A stretch of 64,000 bases of DNA from Winogradskyella litoriviva (GTDB lineage Bacteria; Bacteroidota; Bacteroidia; Flavobacteriales; Flavobacteriaceae), in NCBI RefSeq assembly GCF_013249065.1, contig NZ_JABRWQ010000002.1, positions 62,001 through 126,000 of the forward strand, in the 5' to 3' direction. Below are positions 35,439-43,155 of the stretch, piece by piece; the first letter of the stretch is position 1, and the number at the start of each line of letters is the position of its first letter. A program made the translations under genes and the position numbers. Under the pieces are notes generated by a model. That model was not told the DNA's origin, searched no databases, and saw nothing but the letters and a program-made list of their open reading frames with translations.

Positions 35439-37883
35439 TTAAGCTTTCGCTTCTTTTCCTTTTAACTCATAAAACAAGCCTAATAAAAATAAAATTCCCA
35501 AAATGGTAGTACTTGCTAATGCTACTTTACTTCCAGTTGCCACAACTTGAGATTCAAATTTAAATTCTATAGTGTGATTACCTTTAGGAACCTCTAATGC
35601 TCTCAACACATAATTCACTCTAAAATGAGGTATTAATTTACCATCTATATACGCATTCCATCCTTGAGCATAGTAAATTTCAGAGAATACAGCTAAACCT
35701 TCATTTTTATTATTAGACGCGTATTTTAAATAATTTGGTTTAAATTCTTTTAACTGAATTGAAGCCGTAGAATCAACTTGGTAAGCAGTTTTTAAGTCAT
35801 TTTCAATCTGAACGCTTTTTTCTGCTACAGCCATAATTTTAGTATTTAAACTATCTAAAGCCATTATTTCTTGGTTGGCATCATCAACAATTTTTAATTG
35901 AGAAATAAACCAAGCATTTCCATTAGGATTAGTATAATAAGTAACAGCTACTGGCTTTCCTTGTTGTCCTTCTTCAATGACATATTTTGTATTTAACATG
36001 TTTAAAACATTAGGATTGTTTTTATAAACATGAAATTCTAACAAGTCATCTACACGTCCTAGTTTTGCTGCACTATAACCAAATAAAGAATTATGAAAAT
36101 ATGCTGCTCTTGCTGGTTGCCTTTGTCCATCTCTAGAGGCATCTAAAACTCTAAAATGTCCTTTATCCTTTAAAATTTCTTTATCAGCGCTATTTGGCTG
36201 ATACGGTTTATCAACGCTTATTGCCGATATAAAATTATCATTATTAACATATTGTCTATCTACAGTTACTAAATCAAAAAGTATTAAGACGGCAAATACA
36301 ACTACAACCAGAGTTTCGTTCATTTTTTTCTTTAAAAATAAATAAATGGTTCCTGCAGAAAGTAGTACCAGAATTAATGTTCTTAAGGTGTCTGCTGTCA
36401 TTAAAGATTTTCTGTCTTCTATTACAGCATCAATAAATGCTTGTCCGTAAGCCTCAATATATTGGTTATCTCTTAAGCCTTCAAAATCAAATAAGGAAGA
36501 TTTGAATACTAAAAAGACTAAAGCTAAACCTGCTGTAATTGCAACAGAATATAACAATGCTTTTAGTTTTTCTTCATCTTTCTGAAAATCGTTAAATAAT
36601 CTCGATAACGCAAAAATACCTAACACAGGTATACACAATTCTAATATAACTTGTATGGAGCTGACAGCTCTAAATTTGTTATATAAAGGCACGTAATCAA
36701 TAAAGAAATCCGTTAAGAAACCCAAGTTTTTTCCATAAGACAATAAAAGTGACAAAATGGTTCCGCCAACTAACCACCATTTTAATCTTCCTTTTACTAA
36801 AAACAAACCTAAAACAAAAAGAAAAATTATAACAGCACCTACATAAGCTGGTGCTTCTACAATTGGTTGATTTCCCCAATACATTGGTGCATTTCTTGCT
36901 GCATCTAACGCTTCAATAGGCGAAGCTCCTAAATTAATATAAGCTTGGTACGTTTCAGAATCCTTACCGACATCTTCGTAATTTCCGCCTCCCATAAATT
37001 TTGGAATATAGAGATTAAAAGTTTCTAAAATACCGTAACTGTATTCCGTAATGTAATCTCTATCTAAACCTGACGTGGCTTCTTTAGTTGAACCGTCAGT
37101 ATTTATAGTTAAATCGCTTGGACCTCGAGCACTTTCTTTTGCATACTCTTGTGTTGCCATTATACCTGTAGCATTTAGACCAACGGCTAGGATAGCTGCA
37201 ATTGTTAATAAACCAACAGATTTAAAGAAATGAGGTAATACTTTTTTTCGGTAAGCATCTACCAAATATGCTAAACCTAAAACTAAAATAAGCAACAAAA
37301 GATAGTAGGTCATTTGTGGGTGATTAGCCACTAACTGCAAACCTAACGCAACAGAAGTTAATAAAAACCCAAAGATATATTTCTTTCTAAATGTGAGGAC
37401 AATTCCGGCTAAAACCAATGGCATATAGGCTATTGCATGTGCTTTAGAATTATGACCAACGCCAAGAATTATTATTAGATATGTCGAAAATCCAAAAGCT
37501 AAAGCACCTAATGCTGCAAGTTTAAAATCGACCTTTAGAGCTACTAAAAGTATGTAAAAACCTATAAAATAAAGAAATAAATAATCTGCTGGTCTTGGTA
37601 AAAAACGTAAGGCTAAATCTAGTTTTTTAATGTAATTGTGAGGGTATTTTGCACCTAATTGGTAAGTAGGCATACCTCCAAAAGCACTATTTGTCCAATA
37701 GGTCTCTTCTCCTGTAGTTTTGGCAAACTCTTTTTGTTGTTGAGCCATACCAATGTAATGCATTATATCACTTTGGTTAATCTTTTTACCTTGCAAAACA
37801 GGACTAAAATAAGCTAAAGACACTATTACAAACCCTATTAAAACTAGGACATGTGGCAATAAACGTTTTATTGAAAATGACAT
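35439..37883 (-). CDS. YfhO family membrane protein (GT-C-like)
   Basis: 814 residues. About twelve hydrophobic helices from residue 10 to 535, an extracytoplasmic loop with the YWTNSAFGGMPTYQL block (about 60-75) and a C-terminal periplasmic domain (about 560-790) ending in one more helix. This is the YfhO layout; the Gram-positive relative helps glycosylate lipoteichoic acid, so a GT-C-type transfer of sugar from a polyprenyl carrier is likely. It is first in a three-gene minus-strand unit with a glycosyltransferase and a flippase. Confidence 0.83.
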   Translation of the reverse strand: MSFSIKRLLPHVLVLIGFVIVSLAYFSPVLQGKKINQSDIMHYIGMAQQQKEFAKTTGEETYWTNSAFGGMPTYQLGAKYPHNYIKKLDLALRFLPRPADYLFLYFIGFYILLVALKVDFKLAALGALAFGFSTYLIIILGVGHNSKAHAIAYMPLVLAGIVLTFRKKYIFGFLLTSVALGLQLVANHPQMTYYLLLLILVLGLAYLVDAYRKKVLPHFFKSVGLLTIAAILAVGLNATGIMATQEYAKESARGPSDLTINTDGSTKEATSGLDRDYITEYSYGILETFNLYIPKFMGGGNYEDVGKDSETYQAYINLGASPIEALDAARNAPMYWGNQPIVEAPAYVGAVIIFLFVLGLFLVKGRLKWWLVGGTILSLLLSYGKNLGFLTDFFIDYVPLYNKFRAVSSIQVILELCIPVLGIFALSRLFNDFQKDEEKLKALLYSVAITAGLALVFLVFKSSLFDFEGLRDNQYIEAYGQAFIDAVIEDRKSLMTADTLRTLILVLLSAGTIYLFLKKKMNETLVVVVFAVLILFDLVTVDRQYVNNDNFISAISVDKPYQPNSADKEILKDKGHFRVLDASRDGQRQPARAAYFHNSLFGYSAAKLGRVDDLLEFHVYKNNPNVLNMLNTKYVIEEGQQGKPVAVTYYTNPNGNAWFISQLKIVDDANQEIMALDSLNTKIMAVAEKSVQIENDLKTAYQVDSTASIQLKEFKPNYLKYASNNKNEGLAVFSEIYYAQGWNAYIDGKLIPHFRVNYVLRALEVPKGNHTIEFKFESQVVATGSKVALASTTILGILFLLGLFYELKGKEAKA

Positions 37884-37968
37884 GAGAATACTTTAAGTTG
37901 AATGATTTTGAAAAGTAGTTATTTTTTTTGAAACAACTATTAAGATTCCTACAATAGCAAAAAATAAC

Positions 37969-38241
37969 CTAATCTATTTCTTCGTAATCGATATACTCGC
38001 CTACTTTTTCTTTTGAAGATCTCTTTGTATTTGGCATTTTATCTATAACCGTTTCACCTTCTTTTTGCTTCTGTTGCTCTCTTTGCTGGTTTGGATTTTG
38101 GAATCCGCCAAACTGACCACCAAATTTTTCTTCGGCTTTTTTAGCAACAAAACGCACCAATAAAGGTGCAAAAAGACGAGATAATACCTTAAAACCGTAG
38201 TAAACCAATAAAATAATTAATATAATTTTCAATAATCCCAT
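37969..38241 (-). CDS. DUF4834 family small membrane protein
   Basis: 90 residues. One N-terminal helix (about 4-22) is followed by a basic amphipathic stretch (LLVRFVAKKAEEKFGGQFGG) and a Gln/Lys/Glu-rich disordered tail ending in VGEYIDYEEID. This is the whole DUF4834 family, restricted to Bacteroidota and uncharacterised. The acidic C-terminal motif and the FGG run are its hallmark. It lies upstream of the YfhO gene by 85 bases and may be on the same transcript; its own -7 element is at 38279-38286. Confidence 0.82.
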   Translation of the reverse strand: MGLLKIILIILLVYYGFKVLSRLFAPLLVRFVAKKAEEKFGGQFGGFQNPNQQREQQKQKEGETVIDKMPNTKRSSKEKVGEYIDYEEID

Positions 38242-38278
38242 GGACCAATCTTCTTAAATGATAAAATTTTATATTATT

Positions 38279-38286
38279 CAAAAATA
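38279..38286 (-). promoter_or_regulatory. -7 promoter element of the DUF4834 gene
   Basis: Minus-strand TATTTTTG, exact TAnnTTTG, 37 bases before ATG 38239-38241. Confidence 0.45.
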
Positions 38287-38340
38287 CAATTATCGACATT
38301 TATAATACGTTATAATTCCTTAAAAAAAGTATAAAATCAA

Positions 38341-38348
38341 TATATTTG
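38341..38348 (+). promoter_or_regulatory. -7 promoter element of the outer-membrane protein gene
   Basis: TATATTTG, exact TAnnTTTG, 45 bases before ATG 38394. It contains TTG 38346, which would give a false 16-residue extension ahead of the signal peptide. Confidence 0.5.
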
Positions 38349-38393
38349 ACTCAAATCTTCAATAAACTGAATGGTTTTAAATCCTTAAAAAAA

Positions 38394-39362
38394 ATGAGAA
38401 TACTCAAATCTGCCTTATTTATAATATTTATTATTTCTTTTAATGTTACCTCTGCACAATATACAGAGGTCATTAATTCTAATCGTCCTGGTGTATCAAA
38501 AAGTGCCTTTTCAGTTGGCACTGGAGTTGTACAGTTTGAAACAGGTGCCTTTACAGTAAAAGAAGAACATGCCTTACTAGATTATGATGTTTCTGGATTT
38601 GGGCTAGACTTTGGATTGAGATACGGCTTGTTTTTTGAACAATTAGAGTTATCTCTTGAAGGTGTTTATCAGAATGATACTCAAACTTATTATAGTTCAA
38701 CGATACCAACAGAAAATAAACGTTCTAATTTTAAAAATTTAACATTAGGTGCTAAATATTTAATTTATGACCCTTATAAAAATGTAGAAGAAGCAAAGCC
38801 AAACCTCTATAGCTATCATGCCAACAGAAAATTTAGTTGGAAATCTTTAATACCAGCTATATCAGTATATGCAGGCGCAAATTTTGACACCAAAAACAAT
38901 CCTTATACCGATTACGGCATTGAAGGCTTCAGCCCAAAAATAATGATTGCAACTCAAAACAATTTTAATGGTGGTTGGGTTTTTGTAATGAATTTAATTA
39001 AAGATAGAATTGGCACTGATCAATCAGACTTTTCATATATTTTAACATTAACGCATTCCTTTACACCACAATGGGTTGTCTTTGGAGAAACACAAGGAAT
39101 TAACAGTGATTTTTACGCAGATAATATATTTAGATTTGGTGGTGCTTACCTTTGGACAAAAGATTTTCAGTTAGATGCCAATATTGCATTTAACACAAAA
39201 GATACACCAACCGTTTTTAATATTGCCTTTGGAGCATCCTACCGATTAGACTTTCATAAAGACAAGAAAATTGACAATGGAAACTCTAACAACGATGGAA
39301 ACGGCAAAATGCGAAAAAACAAAAAAAAGAAGAAGAAAAAAACAGAAGATTTTGATTCTTAA
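38394..39362 (+). CDS. Outer-membrane transporter-like protein with Lys-rich tail
   Basis: 322 residues from ATG 38394, which starts a proper signal peptide (core LFIIFIISF, cleavage near TSAQ). The upstream TTG 38346 belongs to the promoter. The mature part begins TEVINSNRPGVSKSAFSVGTG split in typical fashion and shows alternating beta strands, as in the MetA-pathway/transporter group of outer-membrane beta-barrels. The barrel ends at SYRLDF near residue 290 and is followed by an unusual tail with seven consecutive lysines. Substrate unknown. The GNAT gene follows after 20 bases and is probably co-transcribed. Confidence 0.75.
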   Translation: MRILKSALFIIFIISFNVTSAQYTEVINSNRPGVSKSAFSVGTGVVQFETGAFTVKEEHALLDYDVSGFGLDFGLRYGLFFEQLELSLEGVYQNDTQTYYSSTIPTENKRSNFKNLTLGAKYLIYDPYKNVEEAKPNLYSYHANRKFSWKSLIPAISVYAGANFDTKNNPYTDYGIEGFSPKIMIATQNNFNGGWVFVMNLIKDRIGTDQSDFSYILTLTHSFTPQWVVFGETQGINSDFYADNIFRFGGAYLWTKDFQLDANIAFNTKDTPTVFNIAFGASYRLDFHKDKKIDNGNSNNDGNGKMRKNKKKKKKKTEDFDS

Positions 39363-39382
39363 TTAACAGCTCTCCTAATTAT

Positions 39383-40501
39383 ATGATTACAATAAAAGAA
39401 GCCATTTCTAAAAAGGAATTGAAAGCATTTGTGCAATTTCCTTTTTCTATATATAAAGACTCAAAATATTGGGTTCCACCAATTATAAAACAAGAACTTG
39501 AAACTTTTAATAAAGATAAAAATCCAATATTTAAAGATGCAGAAGCTCGTTTTTTCTTAGCCTATAAAGGAGATAATATTGTTGGAAGAATTGCTGCAAT
39601 TGTTAATTGGTTAGAAATAGATAAACAAAACATCAAAAAAATGCGTTTTGGCTGGTTTGACTTTATTGACGATTTTGAAGTGAGTAAAACTCTATTAGAA
39701 ACCGCTGAAAACATCGGAAGAGAACACCAATTAAGCTTTATTGAAGGTCCTGTTGGGTTTTCTAATTTAGATAAAGTTGGTGTAATGACAGAAGGTTTTG
39801 ACCATTTGGCTACAATGATTACATGGTATAATCATCCATATTATATTAAACATTATGAGAAGCTGAATTATAAAATTGAGAAAGAATATGCAGAAAGTAA
39901 GTTCCCGTTTGCTAATGTAAAACCAGAATTTTTTAAAAAAGCACAGGGCCTAATTAAACGTCGATATAAATTAAAAGCTCTAAAGTTTACTAAAACCGAA
40001 GAGGTAATGCCTTATGTAGATCGTATGTTTGATTTGTTTAATGAAAGTTATGCTTCTCTATCTTCTTTTGTTGAAATTACAGATATTCAAAAAGAATATT
40101 TCAAAAAGAAATTTATCAGTTTTGTAAATCCTGAATATATCAAATTTGTTGTTGATGAAAACGACAAACTTATAGGTTTTGCTATCGTTATGCCAAGGTT
40201 TGCAGAAGCACTTCAAAAAACAAAAGGAAAACTATTTCCATTTGGATTTACGCATATTCTTAAAGCTAAGAAAAATAGTAAAGACGTCATTTTTTATCTA
40301 ATAGGTATTCATCCAGATTATCAAAACAAAGGAGTACATGCCGTAATATTTAATGAATATTACGAAACCTTTAAAGAGAAAGGTATTAAAACCTGTTATA
40401 GAACTCCAGAATTAGAGGATAATTATGCTATAAAACAAATCTGGAAACATTTTGACCCTAAAGTTTACGCGAGACGAAAAACGTATAAAAAAGTTTTATA
40501 G
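39383..40501 (+). CDS. GNAT family N-acetyltransferase
   Basis: 372 residues, longer than a single GNAT domain. The acyl-CoA-binding signature appears at the C-terminal side (LIGIHPDYQNKGVHAVIF, about 306-323), while the N-terminal 180 residues contain a second, more divergent GNAT-like fold (FFLAYKGDNIVGRIAAIVN). Two-domain proteins of this type are common in Bacteroidota, and their acceptors are unknown. It follows the outer-membrane protein gene by 20 bases and ends at a strong bidirectional terminator. Confidence 0.8.
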   Translation: MITIKEAISKKELKAFVQFPFSIYKDSKYWVPPIIKQELETFNKDKNPIFKDAEARFFLAYKGDNIVGRIAAIVNWLEIDKQNIKKMRFGWFDFIDDFEVSKTLLETAENIGREHQLSFIEGPVGFSNLDKVGVMTEGFDHLATMITWYNHPYYIKHYEKLNYKIEKEYAESKFPFANVKPEFFKKAQGLIKRRYKLKALKFTKTEEVMPYVDRMFDLFNESYASLSSFVEITDIQKEYFKKKFISFVNPEYIKFVVDENDKLIGFAIVMPRFAEALQKTKGKLFPFGFTHILKAKKNSKDVIFYLIGIHPDYQNKGVHAVIFNEYYETFKEKGIKTCYRTPELEDNYAIKQIWKHFDPKVYARRKTYKKVL

Positions 40502-40516
40502 TTTTAGCTGTTAGCG

Positions 40517-40560
40517 AAAAAAAAAAAAAACGGTCATTGCAAATTGCAATGACCGTTTTA
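40517..40560. terminator. Strong bidirectional intrinsic terminator with 14-base A run
   Basis: A perfect 12-bp inverted repeat, CGGTCATTGCAA at 40531-40542 with its complement at 40544-40555. It is preceded by fourteen A (40517-40530) and followed by TTTTATTTTA. It serves the plus-strand GNAT gene and the minus-strand PLP enzyme gene. Confidence 0.9.
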
Positions 40561-40580
40561 TTTTATATTAAAGTGAATAA

Positions 40581-41846
40581 TTATTCACCCATTGCAGCAA
40601 TTAAAGCTGCAGACATTCTTTTATAAGTTCCGTTTTCTAAACGACTTCTAATTGCATCAAAAGCATCTAATGTTTCTTTTACATCTTCTAATGTATGTGT
40701 AGCTGTAGGTATCATTCTTAGTAAAATTAATCCTTTAGGTATTACAGGATAAACCACTATAGAACAGAATATTCCGTAATTCTCACGCAAATCTCTTACT
40801 AAAGCCATTGCTTCAGGAATACTTCCTTTTAAATATACAGGAGTTACACAACTTTGAGTTGTCCCAATATCAAAACCACGTTCCGTTAAACCAGATTGTA
40901 AAGCATTAACAACCGTCCATAGATTCTTCTTAAGCTCTGGCATTGTGCGCAACATATCTAAACGTTTTAATGCACCAACAACCAACTGCATTTGTAAAGA
41001 TTTAGCGAACATTTGAGAACGCAAATTGTATTTTAAATAATCAATAATTTCTTGATCTGCAGCAATAAAAGCACCTGTACTTGCCATAGACTTAGCAAAA
41101 GTTGCAAAATACACATCAATATCATCTTGTACGCCTTGTTCTTCTCCTGCTCCTGCTCCTGTAGCACCTAGTGTACCAAAACCATGGGCATCATCAACGA
41201 AAAGTCTAAAACTAAACTTTTTCTTAAGCTCAACTATTTCTTTTAATCGACCTTGTTCGCCTCGCATACCAAAAACACCCTCAGAAATCACTAAGATGCC
41301 TCCACCCGTTTGCTCTGCCATTTTTGTAGCACGCTCAAGATTTTTCTCCAAACTAGCTACATCGTTGTGCTTGTATGTAAAACGCTTACCCATATGTAAA
41401 CGCACACCATCTATAATACATGCATGTGCATCAACATCATAAACAATTATATCATCTTTACCAACTAATGCATCAATGGTAGAAACCATTCCTTGATATC
41501 CAAAATTTAATAGATAAGCCGCTTCTTTACTAACAAAAGCTGCAAGTTCGTTTTGTAACTGCTCGTGTAATTCTGTGTGACCAGACATCATACGTGCACC
41601 CATTGGGTATGCTGATCCATAAGCTGCAGCTGCCTCAGCATCTACTTTTCTAACCTCAGGATGATTAGCTAAACCTAAATAATCATTTATACTCCAAGTA
41701 ATTACATCTTTCCCTTGAAATTTCATTCTATTAGAGATTTCACCTTCAAGTTTAGGGAAAACGAAATAACCTTCTGCTTGTGCAGCCCATTTTCCTAGAG
41801 GTCCTTTATCTCTATAAATCTTTTCAAATAAATCCTTCATGCCCAT
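40581..41846 (-). CDS. Alpha-oxoamine synthase (cysteate/serine acyltransferase-like)
   Basis: 421 residues. A PLP fold-type I enzyme of the alpha-oxoamine synthase group (KBL, AONS, serine palmitoyltransferase). K252 in TFAKSMAST binds PLP, D218-D-A-H-G222 contacts the cofactor, H141 stacks on the ring and DYLGLANHPEV (55-65) is the group's N-terminal signature. Members condense an amino acid with an acyl thioester and release CO2. The cysteine-synthase-like gene next door suggests the cysteate acyltransferase of sulfonolipid (capnine) synthesis in gliding Bacteroidota, but serine palmitoyltransferase or 2-amino-3-ketobutyrate CoA ligase cannot be excluded. It has its own -7 element and lies behind a terminator, so it is not strictly co-transcribed with the neighbour. 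Confidence 0.8.
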   Translation of the reverse strand: MGMKDLFEKIYRDKGPLGKWAAQAEGYFVFPKLEGEISNRMKFQGKDVITWSINDYLGLANHPEVRKVDAEAAAAYGSAYPMGARMMSGHTELHEQLQNELAAFVSKEAAYLLNFGYQGMVSTIDALVGKDDIIVYDVDAHACIIDGVRLHMGKRFTYKHNDVASLEKNLERATKMAEQTGGGILVISEGVFGMRGEQGRLKEIVELKKKFSFRLFVDDAHGFGTLGATGAGAGEEQGVQDDIDVYFATFAKSMASTGAFIAADQEIIDYLKYNLRSQMFAKSLQMQLVVGALKRLDMLRTMPELKKNLWTVVNALQSGLTERGFDIGTTQSCVTPVYLKGSIPEAMALVRDLRENYGIFCSIVVYPVIPKGLILLRMIPTATHTLEDVKETLDAFDAIRSRLENGTYKRMSAALIAAMGE

Positions 41847-41929
41847 TCTTTGCTATCAATCGTTTTTTCTATGCTTTAAGCCCATAGAATCAACTAAAAT
41901 TGTTGTTAATTTAATTTTGTCAGTGCTTG

Positions 41930-41937
41930 CAAAATTA
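41930..41937 (-). promoter_or_regulatory. -7 promoter element of the alpha-oxoamine synthase gene
   Basis: Minus-strand TAATTTTG, exact TAnnTTTG. It lies 83 bases before ATG 41844-41846 and after the terminator of the upstream gene, allowing separate expression. Confidence 0.45.
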
Positions 41938-41995
41938 GTTAATAATATTATGAATGCATAATTTATTTATTCTAACTATTAACTAAGTTTTAAAC

Positions 41996-42028
41996 AAAAA
42001 AACCTATCACAAAAATTTATGATAGGTT
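41996..42028 (-). terminator. Terminator of the cysteine-synthase-like gene
   Basis: A 9-bp stem (AACCTATCA, 42001-42009, with 42020-42028) and 10-base loop. On the minus strand it is followed by a run of seven T, so it should stop transcription coming from 42048. Confidence 0.75.
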
Positions 42029-42047
42029 CTTCTTTATTTATTATAAT

Positions 42048-43085
42048 TTACTTTATATATTCTATAGTGTCTTGTACTTCTGACTTAGCATCAAAAAAGC
42101 CTTGATCTTCCATCCACTTGTCATTATAAACTTTACTCATATAACGAGATCCATGATCAGGAAATATTACAACAATTTTATCAGTAGGTTTAAATTCACC
42201 TTCCTCTTGCAATTGTTTTATAGCTTGCATTGCTGCTCCACTTGTGTAACCTACAAAAAGTCCTTCTGTGTTAGAAATCTCTCTTGCTGTATGCGCACTT
42301 TCTTCGTCAGTAACCTTAACAAATTGATCTATTAAATCAAAATCGGTAGCGGTTGGAATAAGATTTTTACCCAAACCTTCTATTCTATACGGATATATCT
42401 CTTTGTCATCAAACTCACGTGTTTCATGATATTTCTTTAATACAGAACCATAAGCGTCTACACCTATAACTTTTACATTAGGGTTTTGCTCCTTTAAATA
42501 TTTAGAAATTCCAGAAATTGTTCCGCCTGTTCCACTACAAGCAACGAGGTGCGTTATTTTACCTTCTGTTTGATGCCAAATTTCTGGGCCAGTAGAGTTG
42601 TAATGTGCATCAATATTTAATTGATTAAAATATTGATTAATATATATAGAACCTTTATTTTCTTCGTGTAGGCGTTTTGCTACTTCGTAATAAGAACGAG
42701 GATCGTCTGCTTTTACATGCGCAGGACAAACATAAACCTTTGCTCCCATAGATTTTAACATATCTATTTTATCTGCAGAAGATTTTGAACTTACAGCCAA
42801 AATACAATCGTATCCTTTAATAATACTTACTAAAGCAAGACTAAAACCAGTATTTCCAGATGTAGTTTCAATAATAGTGTCTCCAGGAGTTAATATTCCT
42901 TGGCGTTCTGCTTCTTCTATAATATGTAGTGCAATCCTATCTTTTGAAGAATGACCTGGATTAAATGCCTCTACTTTTGCATAAAAATCGCCATTGTAGT
43001 CAGCAGTCATTCTGTTTAATTTGATAAGTGGCGTATTGCCTATTAATTGAAGTACATTATCAAATACATTTTTGTTTTGCTTCAT
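42048..43085 (-). CDS. PLP-dependent cysteine synthase family protein (candidate cysteate synthase)
   Basis: 345 residues, fold-type II PLP enzyme. K48 in [11 protein letters not shown] forms the Schiff base, [10 protein letters not shown] (74-83) is the substrate loop and GTGGTISG binds the PLP phosphate. It resembles O-acetylserine sulfhydrylase and cystathionine beta-synthase but has no CBS domains. Because the alpha-oxoamine synthase gene follows directly downstream, I favour a cysteate synthase that feeds sulfonolipid synthesis, as described for CapA-type proteins of gliding bacteria. Ordinary cysteine or cystathionine synthesis is the alternative. Own -7 element at 43133 and own terminator at 41996. 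Confidence 0.82.
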   Translation of the reverse strand: MKQNKNVFDNVLQLIGNTPLIKLNRMTADYNGDFYAKVEAFNPGHSSKDRIALHIIEEAERQGILTPGDTIIETTSGNTGFSLALVSIIKGYDCILAVSSKSSADKIDMLKSMGAKVYVCPAHVKADDPRSYYEVAKRLHEENKGSIYINQYFNQLNIDAHYNSTGPEIWHQTEGKITHLVACSGTGGTISGISKYLKEQNPNVKVIGVDAYGSVLKKYHETREFDDKEIYPYRIEGLGKNLIPTATDFDLIDQFVKVTDEESAHTAREISNTEGLFVGYTSGAAMQAIKQLQEEGEFKPTDKIVVIFPDHGSRYMSKVYNDKWMEDQGFFDAKSEVQDTIEYIK

Positions 43086-43132
43086 AAAAAATATTTTTCA
43101 GTAACCTATATTATTAGACACCTAAAACCTCG

Positions 43133-43140
43133 CAAATGTA
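43133..43140 (-). promoter_or_regulatory. -7 promoter element of the cysteine-synthase-like gene
   Basis: Minus-strand TACATTTG, exact TAnnTTTG, in the gap behind ptrB and 47 bases before ATG 43083-43085. Confidence 0.5.
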
Positions 43141-43155
43141 ACACTTTTTTTAAAA

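Noticed and set aside
40517-40530. Fourteen-base A run as a possible phase-variation tract
   Set aside because: It is intergenic and forms the left arm of a strong terminator, so length changes would not switch a reading frame.
40581-41846. 8-amino-7-oxononanoate synthase (biotin) assignment
   Set aside because: The family is right, but no biotin gene is nearby and the context points to lipid synthesis; left as a general alpha-oxoamine synthase.
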